A stretch of 64,000 nt of DNA from Ralstonia pickettii (lineage in GTDB: Bacteria > Pseudomonadota > Gammaproteobacteria > Burkholderiales > Burkholderiaceae): the NCBI RefSeq assembly GCF_001699815.1, contig NZ_MCGB01000087.1, positions 62,001 to 126,000 on the forward strand. The letters run 5' to 3'. The number at the start of each line of letters is the position of its first letter. Within the stretch, counting starts at the first letter, position 1. A model generated the notes under the pieces. The model ran no database searches. It was not told the DNA's origin and was given only the letters and a program-made list of their open reading frames with translations. The translations under genes were made by a program, and so were the position numbers. Positions 44,719 to 53,792 of this stretch are shown here, piece by piece.

Positions 44719-45590
44719 ACAATCAAGCCACCCTCAAACCCCCGGTCGGCGTCTCCGTTCCATCGGCGGCAGAGATTGAAGCCGCCGCCGCGCGCAGTGC
44801 AAAGCGTCGCCGGCAGACCGTCTACTTCTGGCGCTACTTCATTCTCATCGTCTTTCTGGGCGGGTGGGAAGTGCTGGTCCGGATGAAGCTGATCGATGAG
44901 TTCTTCTTCTCCAAGCCGTCGGAGATCGTCGCGCGCCTCTACACCTGGTTGACCGAAGGCACGTCCGACGGCCCGCTGTGGTACCACCTGTGGGTGACCA
45001 TGGAGGAGTCCATGCTGGGCTTCATCACGGGGGCGGTCGCCGGCATCATCGCGGGCATCGCGCTGGGACGAAATCGGATGCTGTCCGATGTCTTCTCGGT
45101 CTACATCAAGGTGATCAACTCAGTGCCACGCGTGGTGCTGGCGCCAATCTTCATCATGATCTTCGGCTTGGGCCTGACCTCCAAGGTGGCACTGTCGTTC
45201 GTGATGGTGTTCTTCGTAGTGTTCGCCAACGCATTCCAGGGCGTGCGTGAGGCCGACCGCAACCTGCTGGCCAATGCGCAGATCCTGGGTGCGCGCGGCT
45301 GGCAACTGACGCGCTCGGTGGTCATCCCGTCGGCTATGAGCTGGATCTTCGCCTCGCTGCACGTCAGCTTCGGCTTTGCCATCGTGGGTGCCATCGTCGG
45401 CGAGTTCGTGGGCGCGCGATACGGCATCGGCCTGCTGATCAACATCGCCAAGGGCTCGTTCGATGCAGCCGGGATGTATGCGGCGATCGTCATCATCATG
45501 GTGGTGGCGCTCGCGGCCGAATACCTGATGACGCTGGTAGAAATGCGCCTGGCCAAATGGCGTCCGGCACCGCTGCAGGACACGCACTGA
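44715..45590 (+). CDS. ABC transporter permease (NitT/TauT family)
   Basis: A 291-residue inner-membrane permease with about six helices. The cytoplasmic EAA loop is EADRNLLANAQILGARGWQL followed by TRSVVIPSAMSWIF, the coupling site for the ATPase. GTG 44715 overlaps the ATPase stop and has AAAGGAGG upstream. The N-terminal 35 residues are hydrophilic. It completes the transporter encoded by the two preceding genes. Confidence 0.94.
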   Translation: MNNQATLKPPVGVSVPSAAEIEAAAARSAKRRRQTVYFWRYFILIVFLGGWEVLVRMKLIDEFFFSKPSEIVARLYTWLTEGTSDGPLWYHLWVTMEESMLGFITGAVAGIIAGIALGRNRMLSDVFSVYIKVINSVPRVVLAPIFIMIFGLGLTSKVALSFVMVFFVVFANAFQGVREADRNLLANAQILGARGWQLTRSVVIPSAMSWIFASLHVSFGFAIVGAIVGEFVGARYGIGLLINIAKGSFDAAGMYAAIVIIMVVALAAEYLMTLVEMRLAKWRPAPLQDTH

Positions 45591-45667
45591 GTCGGCACGG
45601 GTTCGCTGGAAACCGGCGAACCCTTTCCCTCTCGTTCCCGGTCGGTGCCCCACCCGAACACTTCATC

Positions 45668-46588
45668 ATGATGACCCACAAGACAAGCGCCCAGGCATTG
45701 GCCAAGCGGGTACCAAAATGCGCCATCGCCGCCGTGGCACTCGTTGCCGCATCGGTTGTGCAAGCCCAGGTTCCGGCAGCGTTTCCCGTCAAGAGTTACG
45801 CCCAGGAACTCGTTGACCGCACCGTCGCACAGCATCCCGACCTCCGGGCCGTCGTGATGCACGTGACCCCGCCCAACGCGGCGGACAACGTCATCATTGC
45901 CTCTAACATCGGCCGCATCGGCAAGGCCGCCGATGCCGATGATCTCGACGTGATCGCCACCGGCAAGAACCGCATAGCCATGGACCAGGGCAACAAGCGC
46001 ATCGAGATCGAACTGCCGCTGCACGACGTGGGCGGGCAGACCATCGGCAGCCTGGGCCTGGTCTGGCGGTATCCGGTCGGCGGCAACCACGCGGAGTTCG
46101 AGCGCATCGCCGGCGTTATCCGCGATGCGCTGTCTCGACGCATCCTCAGCCTGCCGAACCTGATGGACCCCTACCCGTTCGCGCCGCTGGTGACCACGAA
46201 ATCCAGGGCGCAGACGCTGGTGGAGGAAGCCCTCCAGCGCCACCCGGAAGTGACGGTGCTGGCCCTGCGTGCAAAGGTGCAGCCCAAAGGCGAGCTTGTC
46301 CTGCTGGGCTCTACCTTCGGGCGCCATGGCAAGAAAGCCGATGCAGACGACTTGAAGGTGCTCGACACCACCGCTCCCATCACCGGCGTGTATTCCAACG
46401 GCAAGCGCTTCGGCGTCGACCTCCCGATCCGCAACCGCAGCGGCATCGCCGTCGGGACACTCAACGTCGGTTACGCCTTTGGCAGCGGTCAGGACACGAA
46501 AACCCTCACAACCCATGCCCTTGCGCTGCGCGACGAACTGCAGACGCGCATTGCGGCAACACCGGCGCTAGAGGAGATCGACCCGTGA
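45668..46588 (+). CDS. Secreted protein with two Cache-like domains (copy X2)
   Basis: A 306-residue exported protein: signal peptide to about residue 33 (VVQAQ), then two related domains. Domain 1 (about 43-165) starts KSYAQELVDRTVAQHPDLRA and contains ASNIGRIGKAADADDLDVIA and ELPLHDVGGQTIGSL. Domain 2 (about 179-300) starts SRAQTLVEEALQRHPEVTV, with GSTFGRHGKKADADDLKVLD and DLPIRNRSGIAVGTLNVGY. The same domain occurs once at 40374-40904 and twice in the TonB receptor. It lies between the permease and the first PstS-like gene, whose start overlaps its stop (TGATG). No assigned function; a periplasmic ligand-presenting or sensing role is inferred. Confidence 0.8.
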   Translation: MMTHKTSAQALAKRVPKCAIAAVALVAASVVQAQVPAAFPVKSYAQELVDRTVAQHPDLRAVVMHVTPPNAADNVIIASNIGRIGKAADADDLDVIATGKNRIAMDQGNKRIEIELPLHDVGGQTIGSLGLVWRYPVGGNHAEFERIAGVIRDALSRRILSLPNLMDPYPFAPLVTTKSRAQTLVEEALQRHPEVTVLALRAKVQPKGELVLLGSTFGRHGKKADADDLKVLDTTAPITGVYSNGKRFGVDLPIRNRSGIAVGTLNVGYAFGSGQDTKTLTTHALALRDELQTRIAATPALEEIDP

Positions 46589-48060
46589 TGCTCAAGCTCA
46601 GGAAGGCGTTCGCCCCGCTGCTGGCGGCCACGCTGCTGACCGGTGCGGCCTGCGCGACCGCTGCTGTGCCCGCACAACCGGGCACCGGCACCACGGCGCT
46701 GTCCAGCATCGGCAGCCGGGAGATGGGCCCGCTGATGGACGCGTGGCTGCAGGCATTGCACCAGCGGCAGCCCGGCTTCAACCGGGGCCCGCGCTGGCAG
46801 CATGTGGGCGATGCCGCGGCAATCGGCGCGCTGATGTTTGAACTCGCGGACGTCGCCCCGATGACGCGCCCGCCGCTACCGGCCGAGCTCGCGCCCTACG
46901 CGCACCAGTTCGCCGGCGACATGATGAAGACGCCGATGCTCGTGCAGGTGGCCCAACGCAACGGCAAACCCGTCTACCTGGCGTTCAACAAGCGGCCCGA
47001 CGCGCCGCTGCCACCGGCGGTGAAGGATTTCGCTACGTTTGCGTTGAGCCCCGAGGGGCAGCAGATCGCCGCACACCAGCCCGGCTTTGCACCGTTGCCC
47101 GCCAACCAGATCGCGCAAGAACTGCCCAGGCTCGATGGCTATCGCGCCACGCTCGACCCCGCGCTGCCCCGCTACGTTGCGGGTGCGCCGGTCAAGGGCG
47201 AGATCCGCAGCGTCGGCAGCGACGGCATGAAATCGTTGATGGAGCGCTGGATGCACGACTTTCACGCGCTGCAGCCCGGCGTTCGCAAAGGTGACCGCTG
47301 GGAGCACCTCGGCACACTGAACGGCTTCCATGCGCTGATGGCCGGCGAAACCGATCTGGCCCCCATGGGGCGCGAACTCTGGCCCGACGAGGCGGCATCG
47401 TTCGCCCAACTGAATGCCGGGCGCGAACCCTTCGAGATCCGCGTCGCGCGGGGTGGGTTCGACACCCAGCAGCGCACCACGGCGCAGGCGGTGTTCGTCA
47501 ATGCGGTCAACCCGATCGAGCGGCTCACGCTGCAGCAGCTGGCCGCGATTTTCGGCCAATCGCCCACCATCACGCGCTGGGGCCAGCTCGGCCTGACGGG
47601 CGAATGGGCCGATCGCCCGATCACGCTCGACGTACCGCCCCTCGTCACGCCAAACGCCATGTCGATGCAGATCATGGCGCTCAAGGGTGGCGCGTGGAGC
47701 AACACCGTGCACGAGGCGTCCGTGGTCGACACCGCAAAAACCATCGCGGCCGACACGGGAGCAATGGGCTTCGGCGGTTTCGAAGACGGCGGGCCGGGGG
47801 TGAAGCCCGTTCCGATAGCCCGGGACGCCGACAGCCCCGCCATCAACGGAACGCACGAGACTGCATCGAATGGCCGCTACCCGCTGACGCGCTACATGTA
47901 CGTCCGGCTGCGACGCAACCCGGGCGAGCCGGTGCCTGCGGCGATCAAGGAGTTCCTGCGCTACGTGCTCAGTCGCCAAGGTCAGGAGCCCATCCTGTAC
48001 TCCGGCTACTACCCCCTGACCGCGCAAGAGGTGAAGGAAGAGCTTGCCAAGCTCGAATAG
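46588..48060 (+). CDS. PstS-like periplasmic binding protein with partial duplication (PstS-like 1)
   Basis: A 490-residue protein with a signal peptide (to about 26). Residues about 205-490 form a full PstS-type binding fold: VGSDGMKSLMERWMHDF, LAPMGRELWPDEA, QLGLTGEWADRPI, MGFGGFEDG and the C-terminal AAIKEFLRYVLSRQGQEPIL. Residues about 38-185 are a second, shortened copy that has the first strand-helix (IGSREMGPLMDAWLQAL, VAPMTRPPLPAE) and the last part (AVKDFATFALSPEGQQIAAH) but lacks the middle lobe. No pstABC genes are nearby. Phosphate or another oxyanion is the family ligand; the ligand here is unknown. Confidence 0.85.
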   Translation: MLKLRKAFAPLLAATLLTGAACATAAVPAQPGTGTTALSSIGSREMGPLMDAWLQALHQRQPGFNRGPRWQHVGDAAAIGALMFELADVAPMTRPPLPAELAPYAHQFAGDMMKTPMLVQVAQRNGKPVYLAFNKRPDAPLPPAVKDFATFALSPEGQQIAAHQPGFAPLPANQIAQELPRLDGYRATLDPALPRYVAGAPVKGEIRSVGSDGMKSLMERWMHDFHALQPGVRKGDRWEHLGTLNGFHALMAGETDLAPMGRELWPDEAASFAQLNAGREPFEIRVARGGFDTQQRTTAQAVFVNAVNPIERLTLQQLAAIFGQSPTITRWGQLGLTGEWADRPITLDVPPLVTPNAMSMQIMALKGGAWSNTVHEASVVDTAKTIAADTGAMGFGGFEDGGPGVKPVPIARDADSPAINGTHETASNGRYPLTRYMYVRLRRNPGEPVPAAIKEFLRYVLSRQGQEPILYSGYYPLTAQEVKEELAKLE

Positions 48061-48116
48061 GCTGGAAGGCGAAAACGAACCGGCATAGAACGACAACACG
48101 AGAGGAGATAACCGCC

Positions 48117-49289
48117 ATGCACCGATCCATCACGCTAGCCGCCACGGCGCTGGCTGCCGCCGCATCGCTGGCGATGCTGGCGCCGGCCCACGCGCAGGCA
48201 CAGCCGAGCGCGACGCCCATGCTGATGTGGGTCACGCCGACGACCCCGACGAACACGCCGCAGACCGAAGCACAGGCCAAGGCCGGCGTGGAGCACGGCC
48301 GAGACCTGCCGGCGCCGGAAGTCCTGCAGCCCACGCTGGATACGCAGCTCCCGCCCTATCAGCCGCGGCGCGACATCAAGATCAGCGGCACCTTCAAGGG
48401 CGCGGCGTCCGACGTGCTGGTGGTCCTCGCTCAGAAGTGGATGGAGAAGTTCAAGGCCTACTACCCAGACGTCAATCTGTCGATCTCGCCGCCGTATGCG
48501 GGCAGCCTGGGGGCCATCGAGCTGATCAAGGGCGACCTGGATTTCGTCTTCGTCTCGCGCGAGTTGAAGCCCGATGACATCAGCAAGTTCAAGGCCAAGT
48601 TCGGCTACGACCCGTTGAGCGTGCCAATCTCGGGCGGTTCGTACCGGCACTTCGGCGCACTCGACACCGTCGCCTTCTTCGTCAACAAGGACAATCCGAT
48701 CGAGCAGATCACCTTCCAGCAGCTCGACCAGATGTACTCGTCCACGCATGCCCGTGGGGGTGCCGCCATTACCAAGTGGGGCGACCTGGGCCTGACCGGC
48801 GAGTGGGCCGACAAGCCGATCAACCTGTACGGCATCCGCCCCTGGAACGGCTTTGAGGAGTTCGTGCGCCAGCGGGTGCTGAGCGCGGACGGCAAGCGCG
48901 GCGAATGGCGCGATGGCATCAAGTTCGAGAAGCTCGTGTTCCCGATGGCCAAGGACGTCGCTACCGACCGGTACGCCATTGGGTATTCGGGCATGGCCTA
49001 CATGGATGCGCCCGTCAAGCTCGTGCCACTGGTCGAGAAGGCTGGCGACACACCGCAGGCCCCGACTTATGAGAACGTTGCCCTGGCCACGTATCCGTTG
49101 AGCCGCCTGACCTACTTCAACACCAACAAGACCCCGGGCAAGCCGCTGCCCCCGGCACTGGAGGAGTTCCTGAAGTTCGTACTCAGCCGCGAGGGGCAGC
49201 AGGTGGTACTCGACCATGCACGCTATGTGCCGCTACGAGCATCGCAGGCGAGCACCGCGCGCGCATTGGTGGAGGGCCGCGCCAACTGA
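48117..49289 (+). CDS. PstS-like periplasmic binding protein (PstS-like 2)
   Basis: A 390-residue exported protein (signal peptide to about 27, AHAQAQ), with a Pro/Thr-rich linker to about 85, then a PstS-type fold: ISGTFKGAASDVLVVLAQKW, LDFVFVSRELKPDD, DTVAFFVNKDNPIEQITFQQ, KWGDLGLTGEWADKPI, AIGYSGMAYMDA and LEEFLKFVLSREGQQVVL. AGAGGAGATA precedes the start. It is 57 bases after PstS-like 1 and 114 before the TonB receptor, on the same strand, in the same probable operon. Confidence 0.88.
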   Translation: MHRSITLAATALAAAASLAMLAPAHAQAQPSATPMLMWVTPTTPTNTPQTEAQAKAGVEHGRDLPAPEVLQPTLDTQLPPYQPRRDIKISGTFKGAASDVLVVLAQKWMEKFKAYYPDVNLSISPPYAGSLGAIELIKGDLDFVFVSRELKPDDISKFKAKFGYDPLSVPISGGSYRHFGALDTVAFFVNKDNPIEQITFQQLDQMYSSTHARGGAAITKWGDLGLTGEWADKPINLYGIRPWNGFEEFVRQRVLSADGKRGEWRDGIKFEKLVFPMAKDVATDRYAIGYSGMAYMDAPVKLVPLVEKAGDTPQAPTYENVALATYPLSRLTYFNTNKTPGKPLPPALEEFLKFVLSREGQQVVLDHARYVPLRASQASTARALVEGRAN

Positions 49290-49402
49290 CAACGCCACGG
49301 ACCTGCTGACACAGGCCGATGCCCGCGACGGCATCGGTCGGGCAGTACCAACACGCACCAGGCCGACATGACAGGCCGGGCAACAATAAAGGTGGAGACA
49401 AT

Positions 49403-52309
49403 ATGAAACTGGCCAAGACAACCCTGGCCCTGGCGATCCTGTTGGCGATCCCGCAAATGCGGGCGCTGGCTGCAGATGCACAAACGCCGAGTGCGCGGGA
49501 CAGCCAGGTCGATCGCAAGGGCGGGGTGCAATCCTATGCGCAGTATCTCGTCGACAGTTACGCACGACGGCATGCGGAACTGGTCGGCATCGAGTTGCAC
49601 GCCGCACTGCCAGGCGGGCAGAGCACGATCGTGGCTTCGAGAACGCCCGCACTTGTGGGCACCCCCTCCAGCCCGGAAGACGTGGCCGTGTTCCGCACTG
49701 GACGGGCAATGGTCGAGATCAACCGCAAGGGCGACCAAAACGTCGAGGTGACCCTGCCGCTGTTCGACATCGCCCGGCGGCCCATTGGCATTGCGGAGCT
49801 GACCTTCCCTTATGTGCCCGGTACCGATGAAGACGCCCTGCTGCATCAGGCCGCGCAATACCGCAATGACCTTAGCCGCCGCATTCTCGATCCGGAGAGC
49901 CTGACGGCGCCGATGCAGCTCGACGAACGCATCCCCACCGAGTCCTATGCGCAGTTCCTGATCGACGACGCGCTTGAGCAGTATCCCGGCGTGGAGGTTC
50001 TGGCGCTGCACGCGCGTACGGCGAAGGTTGCGGGCTATCCCATCATCGCGTCCAACATTGGCCGATACGGCAAAGCAGCAGAGCCCGGTGATCTGGACGT
50101 CATTGAAAGCGGAACACCCCACGGGGCCGTCGATGCACGTGGCGCCCGCTATGAATGGAAGGTGCCGGTCAAGGACGCGGTGGGCACCACGATCGGTGTC
50201 CTGGCTGTGGTGTTTCCGTATTCCTCCCGCACGGATCCGGAGGCGTTACGCACGCAGGCCGAGCGCATCGCCGACCGTTTGCGCAGCCGCATTTCGATCG
50301 CGTCCGGGCTGGATGCGCCGTACGCGGCCGCGGGCGTGGCGCCGCGCAGCGACGCCATCAAGGAATACAACAAGCCCGAGCTGGCCAACGAACAAAGCCT
50401 GCCGATGACCAAGGAGGTGTCTTCCGGCCACGCACTGAGCCAGACGCAGGAAGGCTATACGGAGGCGATCAAGAACGTGGCCGGCGTGGTGTCCACCAAC
50501 TCGGCGGGCAGCGCCAATGATGCCTTCGCCATTCGCGGCATCAAGCTCAACCTGTTCTCTAATTACCGCCTGGACGGCGGCCTGCCGATCACAGGCGTCA
50601 TCACCAACCCGATCGAGAACAAGGAGCGCGTTGAAACGCTCAAGGGCGCCAACGCGCTGATGTTCGGGATCGCCAGCCCGGCCGGCATCATCAACTTCGT
50701 CACCAAGCGCGCGGGCGAGCAAGATGTCACCACGTTCGGCCTGGCGGGCAACACGTTCGGGCAGTACGGCGGCAGCGTCGACATTGGTCGGCGCTACGGC
50801 CCACAGAAGCAGCTTGGCGTGCGGCTGAACGCCTCAGCCACGCACTACGAGAACGGCGTCCACGATCTGGGCGGCAACGGCGAATTCGTCAGCCTCGGCC
50901 TGGATCTGAAGGCCACCTCGCGGCTCACCTTCCAGAGCGACTTCGAGTACTACCGCCGCGAGGTACCTGAGCAGGCCGGCATCTCGCTCAAGCCAGCCGT
51001 CAATGGCGTCATACCGATCACGCGCGTGCCGGACCCGCGCAACCTGCTCTCTGGCCGGTGGGACTTGTACACCCCTGAAACCTTCAACTGGCAGGGCCGC
51101 GCCGACTACCAGATCAGCGACGACTGGAAGGTCTTCACCCAACTCGGCTATTCGGGCTCGCACCGCCACCGCACCACCGTGCGCATCTCCGGCTACGATC
51201 TGAACACCGGCGCCAACGGCCTGGTGAACGTGCAGCCGGTCACCAACGAATATCGCAATACCTTCATCCGCACCGAAGTGCTGGGCCATTTTGCGACCGG
51301 GCCCATCACGCACGATCTCACCCTGGGCGTCTCGCGCACGTCGCGCTATTCGCTGGCCGCCGACGTGCAGAACATGACGCTGCCACAGCGCCAGAACATC
51401 TTCGACCCGATCGTCCTGAACCCACCGGTCTACACCAAGCCCGGGGTGACCAGCCCGTCGCAGACGAGCACCGACGCAGCGGTGTACGCCTATGACACGA
51501 TCGCACTCACCAAGCGCCTGAAGCTGCTGGTGGGGGCGCGGCAGGTGCTCGACACGGAGGAATCCGGCTCCGTCACGTCGCAGAACCATGTGTTCTCGCC
51601 GGCGTATGGGGTGCTGTTCGACGTGCTGCCCACCACCACGCTGTTCGCCAGCTACATGCAGGGGCTCGAAGCTGGCGGCACAGCGCCCGCGAATGCTGCA
51701 AACGCGAACGTGATCCTGGCACCGGCCATCTCGAAGCAGAAGGAATTCGGCATCCGCGATTCGTTCTTTAAGGGGCTGTCGGTTAGTGCGTCGTATTTCG
51801 AGATCACGCGCGGTAATGCGGTGACCGACCCGGTCACCAACATTTTTGGCTACAGCGGCGACCTGTCTTACAAGGGTGTCGAGGCCACGGCAACCTATGA
51901 GATCAACCGCGCCTGGCGCATCCACGCTGCGGTGCTGCGTCTGAAAGCTCGACAGGAGGCCCCGAACCAGCCCCTGATCAACGGCATGACACCGGAGAAC
52001 ACACCGGACTGGACCGGCAACCTTGGCGTGTCGTACAGCCCTGCTGCGGTGCCTGGGCTGACGTTGCGCGGCGGCGTTGCATTGATCTCCAAGCGGCCCG
52101 TCAACGCGCAGGACCAGGGCTATATCCCGGGCTACAGCCTCTACAACATCGGTGCCAGCTACACCACCCGCATTCAGGGGCGCCGCACCACATTCCAGCT
52201 CGCGATCGACAACCTCGCCAACAAGCGTTACTGGAACTCCGTGACGACCGGCACCTACGGCATCGGCATGGACCGCACCATCAAGTTCAACGTCAAGTTC
52301 GACATGTAA
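49403..52309 (+). CDS. TonB-dependent siderophore-type receptor with two N-terminal Cache-like domains
   Basis: Outer-membrane receptor of 968 residues. After the signal peptide (to about 24) come two copies of the domain found in X1 and X2: 44-162 (QSYAQYLVDSYARRHAEL, LPLFDIARRPIGIAEL) and 181-300 (SYAQFLIDDALEQYPG, IASNIGRYGKAAEPGDLDVI, VPVKDAVGTTIGVL). The plug (about 345-465) has GYTEAIKNVAGVVS, FAIRGIKLN and LKGANALMFGIASPAGIINF, and the barrel runs to the end (GIGMDRTIKFNVKFDM). FhuE/FoxA-like receptors share the plug and barrel motifs. The usual STN domain is absent. The last residue is Met, not the usual aromatic. GGTGGAGA precedes the start. Ligand unknown. Confidence 0.9.
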   Translation: MKLAKTTLALAILLAIPQMRALAADAQTPSARDSQVDRKGGVQSYAQYLVDSYARRHAELVGIELHAALPGGQSTIVASRTPALVGTPSSPEDVAVFRTGRAMVEINRKGDQNVEVTLPLFDIARRPIGIAELTFPYVPGTDEDALLHQAAQYRNDLSRRILDPESLTAPMQLDERIPTESYAQFLIDDALEQYPGVEVLALHARTAKVAGYPIIASNIGRYGKAAEPGDLDVIESGTPHGAVDARGARYEWKVPVKDAVGTTIGVLAVVFPYSSRTDPEALRTQAERIADRLRSRISIASGLDAPYAAAGVAPRSDAIKEYNKPELANEQSLPMTKEVSSGHALSQTQEGYTEAIKNVAGVVSTNSAGSANDAFAIRGIKLNLFSNYRLDGGLPITGVITNPIENKERVETLKGANALMFGIASPAGIINFVTKRAGEQDVTTFGLAGNTFGQYGGSVDIGRRYGPQKQLGVRLNASATHYENGVHDLGGNGEFVSLGLDLKATSRLTFQSDFEYYRREVPEQAGISLKPAVNGVIPITRVPDPRNLLSGRWDLYTPETFNWQGRADYQISDDWKVFTQLGYSGSHRHRTTVRISGYDLNTGANGLVNVQPVTNEYRNTFIRTEVLGHFATGPITHDLTLGVSRTSRYSLAADVQNMTLPQRQNIFDPIVLNPPVYTKPGVTSPSQTSTDAAVYAYDTIALTKRLKLLVGARQVLDTEESGSVTSQNHVFSPAYGVLFDVLPTTTLFASYMQGLEAGGTAPANAANANVILAPAISKQKEFGIRDSFFKGLSVSASYFEITRGNAVTDPVTNIFGYSGDLSYKGVEATATYEINRAWRIHAAVLRLKARQEAPNQPLINGMTPENTPDWTGNLGVSYSPAAVPGLTLRGGVALISKRPVNAQDQGYIPGYSLYNIGASYTTRIQGRRTTFQLAIDNLANKRYWNSVTTGTYGIGMDRTIKFNVKFDM

Positions 52310-52360
52310 TCGGGGCCCCGTGGCAGACGTGCGCACGTTTCACGTTTGCCAGAGCCAATC

Positions 52361-52414
52361 CTGAACGAACTTTCAGGTCACATTCATCCTGCATTCGGGT
52401 GCGGCACCTAAGGT
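52361..52414 (+). promoter_or_regulatory. Probable response-regulator site and promoter of PstS-like 3 (site B)
   Basis: CTGAACG-AA-CTTTCAG starts at 52361, matching site A at the same positions. TTC repeats at 52372, 52383 and 52394 are spaced exactly 11 bases. TAAGGT at 52409-52414 is a possible -10. It lies 50-100 bases ahead of the PstS-like 3 start. Confidence 0.65.
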
Positions 52415-52464
52415 AGAGACGATCACGCCCAACCGAGCGTCGACACCCAAACTAGGAGACATCC

Positions 52465-53520
52465 ATGACAAGGACAGCCACCCTGGCCGTCAGTATCGCA
52501 GCCGCAATCTGCGCGCTGAGTGCCGTACCCGCCCATGCACTGAAGTACGCAGCGCCGGAGCATTCGCTGAAGGCCGACCCGTCGATTCCGAAATGGAATC
52601 CGGGCCCGGTCGAGAGCAAACCCGAAGAGGAGCTGAATATCGTCGGCGCCGACATCATGGACGAGATGGTGATGGAGTGGACCAAGATCTATCGCAAGCA
52701 GTATCCGCGCCTGTCGCTCACGATGGACCTGCGTGCTTCCGGAGCCGGCGCACCAGGCCTGGTTTCGGGCAAGGGAGACCTTGCGCCAGTCGGCCGCGAA
52801 ATGTTTCCGGCCGAGCGCAAGGCCTTCGTCGACAAGTTCGGCTATGAGCCGCTCGAGATCAAAGTCGCCACGGGCAGCGTCGGCTCGCTGGGCAAGACCG
52901 CGGCCAGCATCATCCTCGTCGACAAGGACAACCCGATCGATTGCCTGAGCCTGCCGCAACTCGATGCCATCTACTCGAAGACGCGCAAGCTCGGCTACAA
53001 GGAAGTCAATACCTGGGGCGACCTCGGCGCTACGGGGGATTGGGCTTCACGCCCGATTCATCTCTACGGCCTGAAGCCCGTCAACGGCATCGAGCAGTAC
53101 TTCAAAGAAGTCGCGATGCACGGCGGCGAATACAAGGACAACATCCAGTTCGTCAAAGGCAAGGGCTTCACGCACGCGTTCACCGTCGCGGCTGAGGATA
53201 TGGCCACGCACCCGGGGGGCCTGACCTACGCGCTGATGGCAAACGTCACGCCCAACGTGAAGGTCCTGAAGCTCTCTTCCACGCAAGGCGGCACCTGCTA
53301 TGCGCCGACGGTGGAGAGCGTCTATGCGCACAAGTATCCGTTCAGCCGCTACGTCTACATCTACGTCAACAAGGCCCCCGGCAAGCCGCTTGAACCGAAG
53401 GTCAAGGAGTTCCTCAAGCTCGTGCTGAGCGAGGAAGGCCAGCAGGCGGTGGCCAACGAACGCGTCTTCATTCCGCTTCAGCCGGAAGTGGTGAAGGAGG
53501 AATTGAAGAAGCTCGACTAA
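52465..53520 (+). CDS. PstS-like periplasmic binding protein (PstS-like 3)
   Basis: A 351-residue exported protein with a signal peptide (to about 25, AHALK). The PstS-type fold is complete: IVGADIMDEMVMEWTKIYRK, LAPVGREMFPAERKAF, SIILVDKDNPIDCLSLPQLD, TWGDLGATGDWASRPI and VKEFLKLVLSEEGQQAV, ending VVKEELKKLD much like PstS-like 1. ACTAGGAGA precedes the start. It has its own putative operator and is the last plus-strand gene of the cluster. Ligand unknown. Confidence 0.9.
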   Translation: MTRTATLAVSIAAAICALSAVPAHALKYAAPEHSLKADPSIPKWNPGPVESKPEEELNIVGADIMDEMVMEWTKIYRKQYPRLSLTMDLRASGAGAPGLVSGKGDLAPVGREMFPAERKAFVDKFGYEPLEIKVATGSVGSLGKTAASIILVDKDNPIDCLSLPQLDAIYSKTRKLGYKEVNTWGDLGATGDWASRPIHLYGLKPVNGIEQYFKEVAMHGGEYKDNIQFVKGKGFTHAFTVAAEDMATHPGGLTYALMANVTPNVKVLKLSSTQGGTCYAPTVESVYAHKYPFSRYVYIYVNKAPGKPLEPKVKEFLKLVLSEEGQQAVANERVFIPLQPEVVKEELKKLD

Positions 53521-53792
53521 GAAGACACGACCGTATTCGCCCGGCGCAGCCGTTAACCACAACGGATGCGCCGCGAGCGCACGGACGGGGTGGAAGACAA
53601 CCCCATGCATGCAGTCCCCGTCCGGAAGAGGAACCGCCAAGTGGGATGCATCATCGCTGTGGTGCGACTTTCGCGGTCTCCGCAACCGCGGCTGCAAGCA
53701 ATGCCCGCGAGCGTGCCGAAGAACTGCGGCAGCTGTCTGCGCCGGACTGATTTCATGCAATCGGCGCCGCCGGCGCGCCCCCCAGGGCAGGG

